Positions 7,352 through 14,975 are shown, numbered from the stretch's first letter. The stretch: 17,238 nucleotides of DNA from DASZZX01 sp036260415 (GCA_036260415.1 DASZZX010000181.1:1-17238), one strand, 5' to 3'. The notes: a model not told the origin generated them from the letters alone. Made by a program: numbers and translations.

Positions 7352-7530
7352 GCCGCTCTACGGCGCCGGACGCGCATAGCCACTGCGATGCTGACAACGG
7401 CCGCTGTCCCTGGCAGGGTGAGGGCCCGGGGTGTCCGCCACCGGTCTGACTCGCATAGCCACCGACCCTGTGTCTGGTAGCCGATCCGTCGCCGGTGGTT
7501 GGGCGTCTCGTGAGGCACAGCGAAGGCCGG
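7352..7530 (+). ncRNA. Candidate bridge RNA of the IS110 element
   Basis: In IS110-family elements the left non-coding end encodes a bridge RNA whose two internal loops pair with target and donor DNA. Here the region before the recombinase has hairpins kept in a second element at 17103-17220: CCCT(7408-7411)/AGGG(7415-7418) and CCACCG(7459-7464)/CGGTGG(7493-7498), the latter enclosing a 28-base loop. Blocks such as CCACTGCGATGCTG and CCGGTCTGACTC are identical in both, while loops differ. The motif CGCATAGCCAC occurs twice (7373-7383, 7452-7462), and ATAGCC is complementary to GGCTAT in the right end. RNA ends are estimates. Confidence 0.6.
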
Positions 7531-7639
7531 GCCTCCGTGACCTGATAGGTGCCTGACCGCGAGTCTGCTCGCAGTGCTGTCCGAAGACCCGACCTCGCCG
7601 TGCCGTCCCTGCCGCATCAACGATCAGGAGACGCTGCAC

Positions 7640-8722
7640 ATGACCACGATGCCAGACCTTGAGGTGTTCGTCACCCTGGGGGTCGACACTCACAAGGACG
7701 TCCACGTCGCGGTTGCGCTTGACCAGCTCGGCCGCTGGCTGGGTGCGTTGGAAATCCCCACGACGACGGCCGGCTACGGCCAGCTGCTCGCTTGGGCGTC
7801 GGAGCTGGGGACGGTCGACAAGGTCGGGATCGAGGGCACCGGCAGCCACGGTGCCGGGCTGGCCCGGTGGCTGTCCGCCGAGGGGCTGGTCGTGGTCGAG
7901 GTCGATCGGCCCGACCGGCGCACCCGCCGCAACAAGGGCAAGTCCGACACCATCGATGCCGAGTCCGCCGCTCGCCGGACGCTGTCAGGCGAGGCCGCGG
8001 TCACCCCCAAGTCGCAGGACGGCAACGTCGAGATGATCCGGATTCTGCGGCTAACACGCCGTTCGGCGGTCGTCGCGCAAGGCCAGGTCGCCAATCAGAT
8101 TCACGCGCTGATCACCACCGCGCCCGATGAACTGCGCGAACAACTACGCGGGCTGACCACCCGCAAGCGCGTTGCCGCTGCACTCAGGTTCCGCCCCGGA
8201 CGCCAGCCCGACACCGTGCTCGCCGCCACCCGGTACGCGCTCAAGCAGCTCGCCCGCCGGTTCCGGGAGCTCGACGACGAAATCAAAGACCTTGGCCGGC
8301 AACTGACTCGCCTGGTCGAGGCCGCCGCACCGCGGCTCGTCGCCCGCCGAGGCATCGGTATCCACACCGCAGCGACCTTGCTCGTAGCCGCTGGCGACAA
8401 CCCCGGCCGACTCGCCTCCGAAGGCTCCTGGGCAGCGCTGACCGGCACCTCGCCACTCGAGGCCTCGTCCGGTCCGCGTCAGCGGCATCGGCTTAACCGG
8501 GGCGGCAACCGCGACGCCAACGCCGCCCTGCACATGATCGCGGTCAACCGGCTCGCCAACGGGCACGAGCCGACCCGCGCCTACGTCCGCAAACGCACCG
8601 GCGGCGACAAGGCCGACCTCGACACGCTTCGGCGCATCAAGCGCTACATCGCCAGAGAGGTCTATCCGCTGATCCGCGACGTCATCCGCGACCATGATGA
8701 CGCAGTACAAACCGCCGCTTGA
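7640..8722 (+). CDS. IS110-family transposase (DEDD/serine recombinase), 360 aa
   Basis: The N-terminal RuvC-like DEDD domain is intact: GVDTHKDVHVA (D16), GIEGTGSHGAGLARWL (E65) and KGKSDTIDAESAAR (D103, D106). A helical linker (residues ~130-225) leads to the C-terminal Tnp domain RRGIGIHTAATLLVAAGDN, then LTGTSPLEASSGPRQRHRLN and RGGNRDANAALHMIAVNR; the catalytic serine is expected in ASSG (276/277). The ATG at 7640 is chosen because AGGAG lies nine bases upstream; the open frame back to 7574 is non-coding in character. Length fits the IS110 group, where the bridge RNA is upstream of the gene. Its stop codon is inside the TTGACGG of the right end. It should bind the bridge RNA and join donor and target at a core dinucleotide. 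Confidence 0.93.
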   Translation: MTTMPDLEVFVTLGVDTHKDVHVAVALDQLGRWLGALEIPTTTAGYGQLLAWASELGTVDKVGIEGTGSHGAGLARWLSAEGLVVVEVDRPDRRTRRNKGKSDTIDAESAARRTLSGEAAVTPKSQDGNVEMIRILRLTRRSAVVAQGQVANQIHALITTAPDELREQLRGLTTRKRVAAALRFRPGRQPDTVLAATRYALKQLARRFRELDDEIKDLGRQLTRLVEAAAPRLVARRGIGIHTAATLLVAAGDNPGRLASEGSWAALTGTSPLEASSGPRQRHRLNRGGNRDANAALHMIAVNRLANGHEPTRAYVRKRTGGDKADLDTLRRIKRYIAREVYPLIRDVIRDHDDAVQTAA

Positions 8723-8758
8723 CGGCTATAGGTAAACCCGCCGCTTGACGGCTATAGG
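8712..8758 (+). repeat. Tandem duplication of the IS110 right end
   Basis: The sequence GCCGCTTGACGGCTATAGG, part of a 21-base identical repeat, occurs at 8712-8732 and again at 8738-8758 with a five-base spacer. The first copy includes the last codons and stop of the recombinase. TTGACG in each copy could be the -35 of the promoter formed when the right end joins the left end in the excised circle, where TTTATG (7340-7345) would serve as -10. Confidence 0.85.
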
Positions 8759-9006
8759 ACAGTCGGCTCTGTACGTCACGTACCGCCCCCCCTACTTCCA
8801 CCACCCCGGTGGGACTGTCACCCGAGACTAGTTGGCGGTCATCCCGGTCGGACCAGCTGAGCGTCCTCAGCGATGGCTGCGTCGATCACTGCGCTGTGTC
8901 CCCTTCATGGCCCGCACGGAGCCGCGTGGTGAGGGCCTCAGGCTGGACGGCCTGTGCGAGCGCAACTCCGTTGAAGTGCGGGCCTCCCTGCCGCTCTGGA
9001 GCCGCC

Positions 9007-10686
9007 ATGAGTAGGGTGGTCGGGCCGGTTGGAGAAGGTCGGGTGGGCTACCACGACCCCGTCGCGGCGGGGCGGGAGGCGTTCGAGCGTCGCGTGTGGA
9101 GCGACGCGTACGAGCACTTGCGCGACGCGGCCGAGGACCACGAGCTCGAACCCGACGACCTCGACCGGCTGGCGACCGCCGCCTACCTCACGGGACTCAG
9201 CGAGGCGGCGGAGGAGGCCCTCGAGCGGCTCCACCACCGCCTGCTCGACGACGGCGAGGTGGACCGTGCCGCGCGGTGGGCGGTGTGGCTCGCCATCCTG
9301 TTGTTCCTGCGGGGACAGCACGCCCAGGGCGGCGGCTGGTTGTCGCGCGCCCAGCGGCTGCTCGACGACGCCGGCCTCGACTGTGCCGCACGCGGCTACC
9401 TGCTGGTCCCCACCGGGCTCCAGGCCCTGGAGGCCAAGCAAGACCCGGGACGAGCCAACGCGATCTTCGAGGAGGTCTCGGCGATCGCCCGCCGGTTCGA
9501 CGACCCCGATCTGGCCGTTCTGGGCCTGCTCGGCAGTGGCCAGTCGCTCGTCGAGGACGGCGACGTCGGCCGGGGCGTCCCGCTGCTCGACGAGGTGATG
9601 GTCGCCGTCACGACCGGCGACGTCTCCCCGGTCCTGGCCGGCCTCGCCTACTGCGCTGTGATTATCACCTGCTGGAAGGTGTTCGACCTGCGGCGTGCTC
9701 AGGAGTGGACCGCGGTGCTCAGTCGTTGGTGCAGCGACCAGCAGGGCCTGCGCCCCTACCGCGGCCAGTGCCTGGTCCACCGCTCGGAGATCATGCAGCT
9801 TCACGGCGAGTGGGCCGAGGCGATGGAGGAGATCGAGCAGGCGTGCGCTCACCTCGCGCGGACCGCCGGCGACCCCGTGATGGGCATGGCCCGCTACCAG
9901 CAGGCCGAGCTGCTGCGCCTGCGTGGCCAGTTCTCCCGCGCTGAGGAGTCGTACCGGCAGGCCAGCGAGTGGGGCCACCCGCCGCAGCCGGGGCTGGCGC
10001 TGCTCCGGCTCTCCGAGGGACGCGTCGACGACGCGGTCGCCGCCATCGCGCGTGAGGTCACCGCCGCCGAGGACGACCGCGTCCGGCGGGCACGGGTCCT
10101 CGCGGCGTACGTCGAGATCATGCTGGGGGCTGACGACGTCGATGCCGCGAGGGCCGGGGTCGACGCGCTGGAGGCGATCGCCGCCGACTTCGACTCCGAC
10201 TACCTCGAGGCGGTCGCCGCGGAGGGGCGGGGCGCTGTGCTCCTCGCCTCGGGCGAGCCGACGCGAGCGGCCGAGGTGTTGCGCGAGGCGTGGCGGGCGT
10301 GGCGGGGGCTGGATGCCCCCTACGAGACGGCCCGGGTCCGGCTGCTGACGGCACGCGCGTGCCGGGCGCTCGGGGACCACGACACCGCCGACATGGAACT
10401 GGACGCGGCGAGGCAGGTCTTCCAGGAGCTCAAGGCGGTCCCCGCGCTCGATCAGGTCAACGAGGTGTCGAACCGCCCCGAGCAGGCCGCGCCCGGCGGG
10501 CTGACACCGCGGGAGGTGGGGGTGCTCCAGCTCGTCGCGACGGGAGCCACCAACCGCGAGGTCGCCGACACGCTGGTGATCAGCGAGAAGACGGTCGCGC
10601 GCCACCTCAGCAACGTGTACACGAAGCTCGGGGTGGGGTCTCGTTCGGCTGCCACCGCCTGGGCCTACGAGCACGACCTGGCCTGA
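9007..10686 (+). CDS. LuxR-family regulator with helical-repeat (TPR-like) body, 559 aa
   Basis: The C-terminal LuxR/GerE DNA-binding domain is clear at residues ~498-556: LTPREVGVLQLVATGATNRE, then VADTLVISEKTVARHLSNVY and TKLGVGSRSAA. Residues 1-490 are alanine- and leucine-rich amphipathic helices in pairs (AFERRVWSDAYEHLRDAAED; AEEALERLHHRLLDDGEVDR; FSRAEESYRQASEW), the look of TPR repeats. No Walker A ATPase is present, so this is not a LAL/MalT-type regulator. The ATG at 9007 follows GGAG by five bases; the open frame continues upstream but reads as non-coding. The gene is 134 bases before the hydrolase-methyltransferase frame, so local control or co-transcription is likely. The signal it senses is unknown. 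Confidence 0.88.
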   Translation: MSRVVGPVGEGRVGYHDPVAAGREAFERRVWSDAYEHLRDAAEDHELEPDDLDRLATAAYLTGLSEAAEEALERLHHRLLDDGEVDRAARWAVWLAILLFLRGQHAQGGGWLSRAQRLLDDAGLDCAARGYLLVPTGLQALEAKQDPGRANAIFEEVSAIARRFDDPDLAVLGLLGSGQSLVEDGDVGRGVPLLDEVMVAVTTGDVSPVLAGLAYCAVIITCWKVFDLRRAQEWTAVLSRWCSDQQGLRPYRGQCLVHRSEIMQLHGEWAEAMEEIEQACAHLARTAGDPVMGMARYQQAELLRLRGQFSRAEESYRQASEWGHPPQPGLALLRLSEGRVDDAVAAIAREVTAAEDDRVRRARVLAAYVEIMLGADDVDAARAGVDALEAIAADFDSDYLEAVAAEGRGAVLLASGEPTRAAEVLREAWRAWRGLDAPYETARVRLLTARACRALGDHDTADMELDAARQVFQELKAVPALDQVNEVSNRPEQAAPGGLTPREVGVLQLVATGATNREVADTLVISEKTVARHLSNVYTKLGVGSRSAATAWAYEHDLA

Positions 10687-10791
10687 CCGCGCGCCTACAC
10701 AGATCTACCCACATCGCCCTGGCGTCCGAGGATGGGTGGTTCGCCCGAAGCGGACGACGCCCCTTCGCGTGGACACTCGTGGAGGTCGCCA

Positions 10792-10817
10792 CCGACAGGA
10801 GCGACCGACAGGAGCGA
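10792..10817 (+). repeat. Tandem 13-bp repeat duplicating a ribosome binding site
   Basis: CCGACAGGAGCGA occurs twice head to tail (10792-10804 and 10805-10817), immediately before the ATG at 10821. Each copy contains AGGAG. The second has the usable distance of about six bases; the first is too far to serve this start. Confidence 0.7.
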
Positions 10818-10820
10818 TCG

Positions 10821-12566
10821 ATGTCCGCCCCGATCACGAACCGACCCGTCGACGCGCAGCGGATCCGGTCACGGCTGATCGCCGCCGCACCCCTGACCGA
10901 GCGTCGCGAGGTGCTCGCCGGGATCTCCACCAACGTCATGGAGGGCGGGGAGGGCCCGCCCATGATCTTGCTGCACGGGCAGGGGGAGTACTGGGCGGTG
11001 TGGCTCACGGTCGTCCGCGACCTCGTCCGCACCCACCGCGTCATCGTCGCCGACCTGCCAGGGCACGGGGACTCACTGGACGTCGACGGGAAGCTCGACA
11101 CCGACACCGTGCTGCGGTGGGTCGACGAGCTGATCGGCGCCACATGCGACGCCCCGCCCGTGCTGGTCGGGCACCTGCTGGGTGGCGCCATCGGGGCGCG
11201 CTACGCCGTCGAGCACGGCGACCGGCTGGCCCGCCTCGTCCTCGTCGACACGATGGGGTTGAGCTGGTTCCGGCCGAAGCTCCAGTTCGCGGTCCCGATG
11301 GTGAGGTTCGTAGCCAAGCCGACCGCCGAATCGCGCGACCGCCTCTTCAACGAGTGCTTCGTGGACTTCGACCAGGCCGGCGAGCGGTTCGGCGACGTGT
11401 GGGACGACCTGCTGGACTACGCCCTGGACCGCGCCCAGATACCCGAGAACCGGGCCGCGTTGCGGTCGCTCATGCCCCGGGTGGGGGTCCCGCCCATCTC
11501 GTCCGGCGACCTGGCCGCCATCACCGTGCCGACGACGCTGATCCACGGTCGGTTCGACCTCCAGGTCCCGCTGAAGGCCGCCGAGCGGGCCAGCCAGCGC
11601 TACGGCTGGCCGCTGCACGTGATCGACGGGGCGCGTACCGACCCGGCGGCCGAGCAGCCCGAGGCGTTCATCCGGGCGCTGCGCCGCGCGCTAGCGCGCG
11701 GGACCCACCACGACACGAGGGAGGACGCATCGATGACCGCGCAGGCACCGACCCCTACCCAGATCCGCGACGCCTGGGACGCGGTCGCGGACGGGTTCGA
11801 CCGGCACGTCACGCCGCACACCATCGAGATCGGGCAGCATGTCGTGTCGCGCCTCGACGTCGGGCCCGGCGTCCGGGTCCTGGACGTCGGTGCCGGCAGC
11901 GGGGCGGTGAGCATCCCCGCCGCACGGGCAGGAGCGGACGTCCTCGCGATCGACATCGCGCCGACCATGGTCGGACGGCTGACCGCGCGTGCCACGGCGG
12001 ATGGTCTCACCAACCTGCGCGCCGAGGTGGGCGACGGCACCGCCCTCGACCTCGACGACGACAGCTTCGACGTGGCCGTGTCGCTGAACGCGGTCTCGCT
12101 GTTCCCCGACCTGACCGGCGGCCTCCACGAGATGGTGCGCGTCACGAGGCCGGGCGGGCAGGTGGTCGTGGCGACGTTCGGGCCGGTCCCCCAGGTCGAG
12201 TTCGTCGCGTTCTTCTTCGGGGCGCTGCGAGCCGTCGTCCCCGAACAGCTCCCGCCGCCCGAACAGCCGATGCTGCCGTTCCGGCTGGCGGACCCCGCCA
12301 CCTTCCGGCGCACCCTCGAGGACATCGGCCTCAACGACGCCAGGGTCGACACCGCGTCGTGGGAGACGACCTTCGAGTCCGTCGACCACTTCCTCGACGT
12401 GGTCATGCCCAGCAACCCTCTCGCCGGGCAGCTGACAGCCGGCCTCACCGACGAGCAGTGGGACCAGGTCAGGCAGGTGCTCGACGGGATGCTGCGGGAG
12501 CGTTCCGGCGGCCAGGCGGGCGCCGTTCTGCGCAGCCAGGTGAACATCGGTCGCGGCACCGTCTGA
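10821..12566 (+). CDS. Fused alpha/beta-hydrolase-fold pseudoenzyme and SAM-dependent methyltransferase, 581 aa
   Basis: One uninterrupted frame joins two domains. Residues 1-~290 are an alpha/beta hydrolase fold: ILLHGQGEYWAVW oxyanion strand, VADLPGHGDS, the elbow VLVGHLLGGAIGARYAV, and IHGRFDLQVP. The elbow has Leu119 where the nucleophile Ser is normal, and the C-terminal loop has IDGARTDP where catalytic His is expected; only the Asp (246) remains. Residues 305-581 are a class I methyltransferase with VRVLDVGAGSG (about 353-361 in the fusion), the acidic loop AIDIAP and VAVSLNAVSLFPD. An ATG at 11733, starting the methyltransferase part, has GGGAGG about eight bases upstream, so separate translation of this half is also possible. 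Methyl acceptor unknown. Confidence 0.82.
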   Translation: MSAPITNRPVDAQRIRSRLIAAAPLTERREVLAGISTNVMEGGEGPPMILLHGQGEYWAVWLTVVRDLVRTHRVIVADLPGHGDSLDVDGKLDTDTVLRWVDELIGATCDAPPVLVGHLLGGAIGARYAVEHGDRLARLVLVDTMGLSWFRPKLQFAVPMVRFVAKPTAESRDRLFNECFVDFDQAGERFGDVWDDLLDYALDRAQIPENRAALRSLMPRVGVPPISSGDLAAITVPTTLIHGRFDLQVPLKAAERASQRYGWPLHVIDGARTDPAAEQPEAFIRALRRALARGTHHDTREDASMTAQAPTPTQIRDAWDAVADGFDRHVTPHTIEIGQHVVSRLDVGPGVRVLDVGAGSGAVSIPAARAGADVLAIDIAPTMVGRLTARATADGLTNLRAEVGDGTALDLDDDSFDVAVSLNAVSLFPDLTGGLHEMVRVTRPGGQVVVATFGPVPQVEFVAFFFGALRAVVPEQLPPPEQPMLPFRLADPATFRRTLEDIGLNDARVDTASWETTFESVDHFLDVVMPSNPLAGQLTAGLTDEQWDQVRQVLDGMLRERSGGQAGAVLRSQVNIGRGTV

Positions 12567-12606
12567 GGAGGTCCGTCTCCGCGCCCGGCGCTTCGAGGAT
12601 CGCTCC

Positions 12607-12624
12607 GCCCGGTCGCGTCCGGGC
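12607..12624 (+). terminator. GC-rich hairpin after the methyltransferase frame
   Basis: GCCCGG (12607-12612) pairs with CCGGGC (12619-12624) around a six-base loop, 41 bases after the stop codon. There is no T tract, so termination is only suggested by position. Confidence 0.3.
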
Positions 12625-12719
12625 ATCGCGACCGACCCCTGGCCGCCGGCGATGGCCACATCGCGAACCGGCTTCAGCCGCTCCGGTCCGGTGCCGACCG
12701 AGTCGACCGTCGGCCGCGA

Positions 12720-12803
12720 CACCTCGGGGCGTCCGCGATCTCCTCGATCGTGGTGGCGGCGTAGCCGCTCGCGGCGAACCGTTCATGCGCCGACTCGTCT
12801 TCA
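12720..12803 (-). pseudogene. TetR-family HTH fragment
   Basis: Minus-strand translation reads ALFDEDESAHERFAASGYAA then TTIEEIADAPRCRG. FAASGYAATTIEEIADA is the start of a TetR helix-turn-helix (RFAE.GYAATTI.EIA..AGVS). The frame is closed by a stop just upstream, and the recognition helix and ligand domain are missing after IADA. The rest of the 12567-13043 gap (12630-12719 and 12830-13043) shows no recognisable gene. It is likely a leftover of a deleted regulator. Confidence 0.55.
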
Positions 12804-13043
12804 TCGAACAGCGCCTACCATTCGCAGCCACATGAGACCAGTTGCCCGAGACAGCGGGGGGAAACTCTCCACATATCGGCCCGATCCTCCGGCCGTGACG
12901 CATCGCGCAGAGCCGAGCAGTCAGTCGCCGGTCGTTATGCGCTTCACGAGACCACATGCACAGCGCCCGAAGCCACGGTTTCCGCCTCCGTGTCGGAGGG
13001 ACTCGGAAGCGTCCCGTTGGGAGCGGTCACAGGAAGCCAGGCA

Positions 13044-13967
13044 TCAGCCCGGCAGCGAGCGCACGAACGTGAGGACCTTGCGGGCGAACTCCTCGGGCAC
13101 CATGTCGATGGCCACGTGCCGTTGGCCCTCGAGGACCTCGATGCTGGCGTCTGGTAGCGCGGCCGCGACGGTGCGGGAGGCCGCTTGTGCCCAGTCCGCG
13201 CTCTCACCGCCGACGAACAGCAGTGTGGGAACGTCGATCTGGCGTGCCTCCTCGGGGTCGAACGCGTCCAGGCTGTTGCTCTCCCGAGTGAGCGTGTGTG
13301 CCGCTTGCAGCCGGGCCTGCCACGCCGGCAGCGAGCTGTACCGCTGGAACTCGTCCTCGGGCATGCCTACCACCTCACGGAAGAACACCTCCAAGGCACC
13401 CTGACGGTCACCCGCGGCCACGAGGACATCGATGCGTTCGGAGACCCCCTCCGGCATCGCCACCACCGTCGGGTCGGGCAGATAGAAGCCCTCGTAGAGG
13501 ATCAGACCGCGCAAGTCGTCGCTGCCGCGGGCTGCGCCGTAAGCGCACAGCCCACCGAACGAGTGACCCAGCAGCACCACCCGCTCGCCCGAACGACGGG
13601 CCACATCGGCCACGACCGCGGCCACGTCCTCGTACTCGCGCTCGACGGCGTAGGCCGGGCCGTCGCCGCTGCCTCCCCGCCCGCGACGGTCCATCGCGTG
13701 GACGGTCAGATGCGGCTCGACGTGCGGCAGGAGCGGCGCCCAACGCGAGTGGTCAGCTGTCGTTCCGTGCACGACCACCAACGGTGGACCCTCGCCGCTG
13801 CTCCAGTAGGCAATCTCGGTGCCGTCGTCCGACGTCACCCGCCTCACGGTCGACGGTGTGAAGAAGCCACGACGCCTCCGCGCTCGCCGATCCCTCAACT
13901 CTACTACGGCCGAAGACGGCACCCGACCGCGGATCCGTGCATGGGCGTTCCCCAACTGGGTCGCCAA
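13044..13967 (-). CDS. Alpha/beta hydrolase, intact catalytic triad
   Basis: Order of motifs fits an alpha/beta hydrolase: LVVVHGTTADHSRW (oxyanion strand), VHAMDRRGRGGSGDGPAYAV, nucleophile elbow VVLLGHSFGGLCAYGAA (S136 counted from the TTG at 13967), LLFVGGESADW (acid D258 likely) and EGQRHVAIDMVPEEF (H284). The N-terminal ~40 residues (RDRRARRRRGFF) are arginine-rich and unlike the family, so the true start may be a later GTG; no strong ribosome binding site decides. It is paralogous to the next gene on the same strand (14199-14975), about half identical by eye. Substrate is not readable; no signal peptide is visible, so it is cytoplasmic. The 13968-14198 gap shows no clear gene. Confidence 0.88.
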   Translation of the reverse strand: MATQLGNAHARIRGRVPSSAVVELRDRRARRRRGFFTPSTVRRVTSDDGTEIAYWSSGEGPPLVVVHGTTADHSRWAPLLPHVEPHLTVHAMDRRGRGGSGDGPAYAVEREYEDVAAVVADVARRSGERVVLLGHSFGGLCAYGAARGSDDLRGLILYEGFYLPDPTVVAMPEGVSERIDVLVAAGDRQGALEVFFREVVGMPEDEFQRYSSLPAWQARLQAAHTLTRESNSLDAFDPEEARQIDVPTLLFVGGESADWAQAASRTVAAALPDASIEVLEGQRHVAIDMVPEEFARKVLTFVRSLPG

Positions 13968-14198
13968 CGCTCCCGACGACGCAGGCCCCCTCTCGGATGC
14001 GGTTGGCGAGCTTGTCGAAGGCCACCTCCCCTTCGTCTGTACGTCAACCGGGATGGCGCCCCTGAGGATCCTCCGTTAAGCAACTCACGCCCCACTTGGG
14101 ACAACCAAGTCGCAGCCAATTACGGGCGGCTGCCTCCCAGCGGCTACCCGCCCGCAGCCACGGTGATGATCACAGGACGATCGGAGAGGAACGTGCGT

Positions 14199-14975
14199 CT
14201 ACTCGACGAACTCGATGATCCTGGATGCCAGTAGCTCTGGGGCCATCCGGTGAGCGAGATGCTGCTGGCCAGGGATCTCGTCGATGGTGCTGTTCGGGAG
14301 CGCGTCGTGGACCATATCGATGGTTGCCCGCATGTCCGGAGGGCTGTCGCCCCCAACGAGCAGCAACGTCGGCACGCGCACGTCCGCGAGCCGCTGATGG
14401 TCGAACTCGTACGCGTCCTCGGCGGTTGCTTCTCGCACGTTGACCTCGGCGAGTGCCACACGTGACCGCCAGGATGGGTGTGCCCGGTAGCGGTCGAGCT
14501 CCGCGTCGGTCATTCCCAACAGGCGGCGGAAGATCGTCGTCACGACAGCTTCCCGGTCTCCGGAGGATGCCAACTGCTGCAGTTCGTTGATGAGCCCGTC
14601 CGGGTAGCGACCGATCCACGGTTCGTAGAGGACCAGGCGCCGCAGGTTGGTCGTGAGTCTGGCCGCTTCCAGCGCCACCACGGCTCCATAGGAGTGGCCG
14701 AACACCGCGGTATCCGGCCCAAGTGCATCCACCACAGCCGCAACGTCTTCGAACTCCCACTCGTGCGCGTAGCTCGGGCCGTCGCCGCTCATGCCGCGAC
14801 CGCGCCGATCCATCGCGCACACGGTCACCCACGGTTCCAGATGCGGGATGAGCAGTTCGAACGTCGAGTGGTCCGCCGGTGATCCGTGCACCAGCACCAA
14901 CGGGGGACCGGTTCCCGTCGGTAGGTAACCGATCGAGGTTCCGTCGCGAGAAGCGACCCTCCTCAGCTGCTCCAC
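14199..14975 (-). CDS. Alpha/beta hydrolase, paralogue of the neighbouring gene
   Basis: Reading from the GTG at 14975 gives 258 residues beginning VEQLRRVASRDGTSIGYLPT, a natural start for the family. Motifs are LVLVHGSPADHSTFE, VCAMDRRGRGMSGDGPSYAH, nucleophile elbow AVFGHSYGAVVALEAA (S95), LLLVGGDSPPD (acid D210 or D214) and PGQQHLAHRMAPELL (H239). The frame stays open to 15236 but the added part is rich in Arg, Cys and Pro with no family similarity, so the shorter form is preferred although its ribosome binding site is weak. It lies upstream of the other hydrolase in the same orientation with about 230 bases between, probably a tandem duplication. The 14976-15279 stretch holds no gene that I recognise. 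Confidence 0.87.
   Translation of the reverse strand: MEQLRRVASRDGTSIGYLPTGTGPPLVLVHGSPADHSTFELLIPHLEPWVTVCAMDRRGRGMSGDGPSYAHEWEFEDVAAVVDALGPDTAVFGHSYGAVVALEAARLTTNLRRLVLYEPWIGRYPDGLINELQQLASSGDREAVVTTIFRRLLGMTDAELDRYRAHPSWRSRVALAEVNVREATAEDAYEFDHQRLADVRVPTLLLVGGDSPPDMRATIDMVHDALPNSTIDEIPGQQHLAHRMAPELLASRIIEFVE

Larger units (their letters stand above)
7330..8758 (+). mobile_element. IS110-family insertion sequence, apparently complete
   Basis: It contains a left non-coding region of about 300 bases, an intact IS110 recombinase and a right end with TTGACGGCTATAGG. IS110 elements lack terminal inverted repeats, so the edges are estimates. The left edge is placed near 7330 because similarity with a second left end (from about 17050) begins around there. 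The right edge follows the second of two tandem copies of the right-end sequence. The element separates the ABC operon from the LuxR gene. No target duplication is expected in this family, and none was identified. Confidence 0.72.

Noticed and set aside
8758..8819. Inverted repeat GACAGTC / GACTGTC and the small palindrome GTACGT-C-ACGTAC before the LuxR gene
   Set aside because: Seven- and six-base arms are too short to call an operator or terminator without comparison to relatives.
8809..9006. Upstream extension of the LuxR frame
   Set aside because: The extra 66 residues are Ser/Arg/Cys-rich with no family character, and GGAG is well placed for the ATG at 9007.
8938..10674. A 578-codon open frame on the minus strand
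   Set aside because: It lies opposite the LuxR gene, which has clear HTH motifs, and shows no domain; a GC-bias shadow.
11600..12722. Two long minus-strand frames opposite the methyltransferase
   Set aside because: Low-complexity Ser/Arg/Pro or Val/Arg/Asp translation with no recognisable family; the plus strand has clear methyltransferase motifs.
10736..12835. A 699-codon open frame on the plus strand
   Set aside because: It is a shadow of the hydrolase-methyltransferase gene in another frame: extremely rich in Arg and Pro, with no motif. GC-rich codon bias keeps the frame open.
13753..14025. Minus-strand frame starting MAFDKLANRIREGACVVG
   Set aside because: The first residues look protein-like and a purine-rich stretch precedes them, but the frame overlaps the hydrolase N-terminus and becomes non-coding in character; the ribosome binding site is too close to the GTG. 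It may be a relic, but not enough supports a gene.
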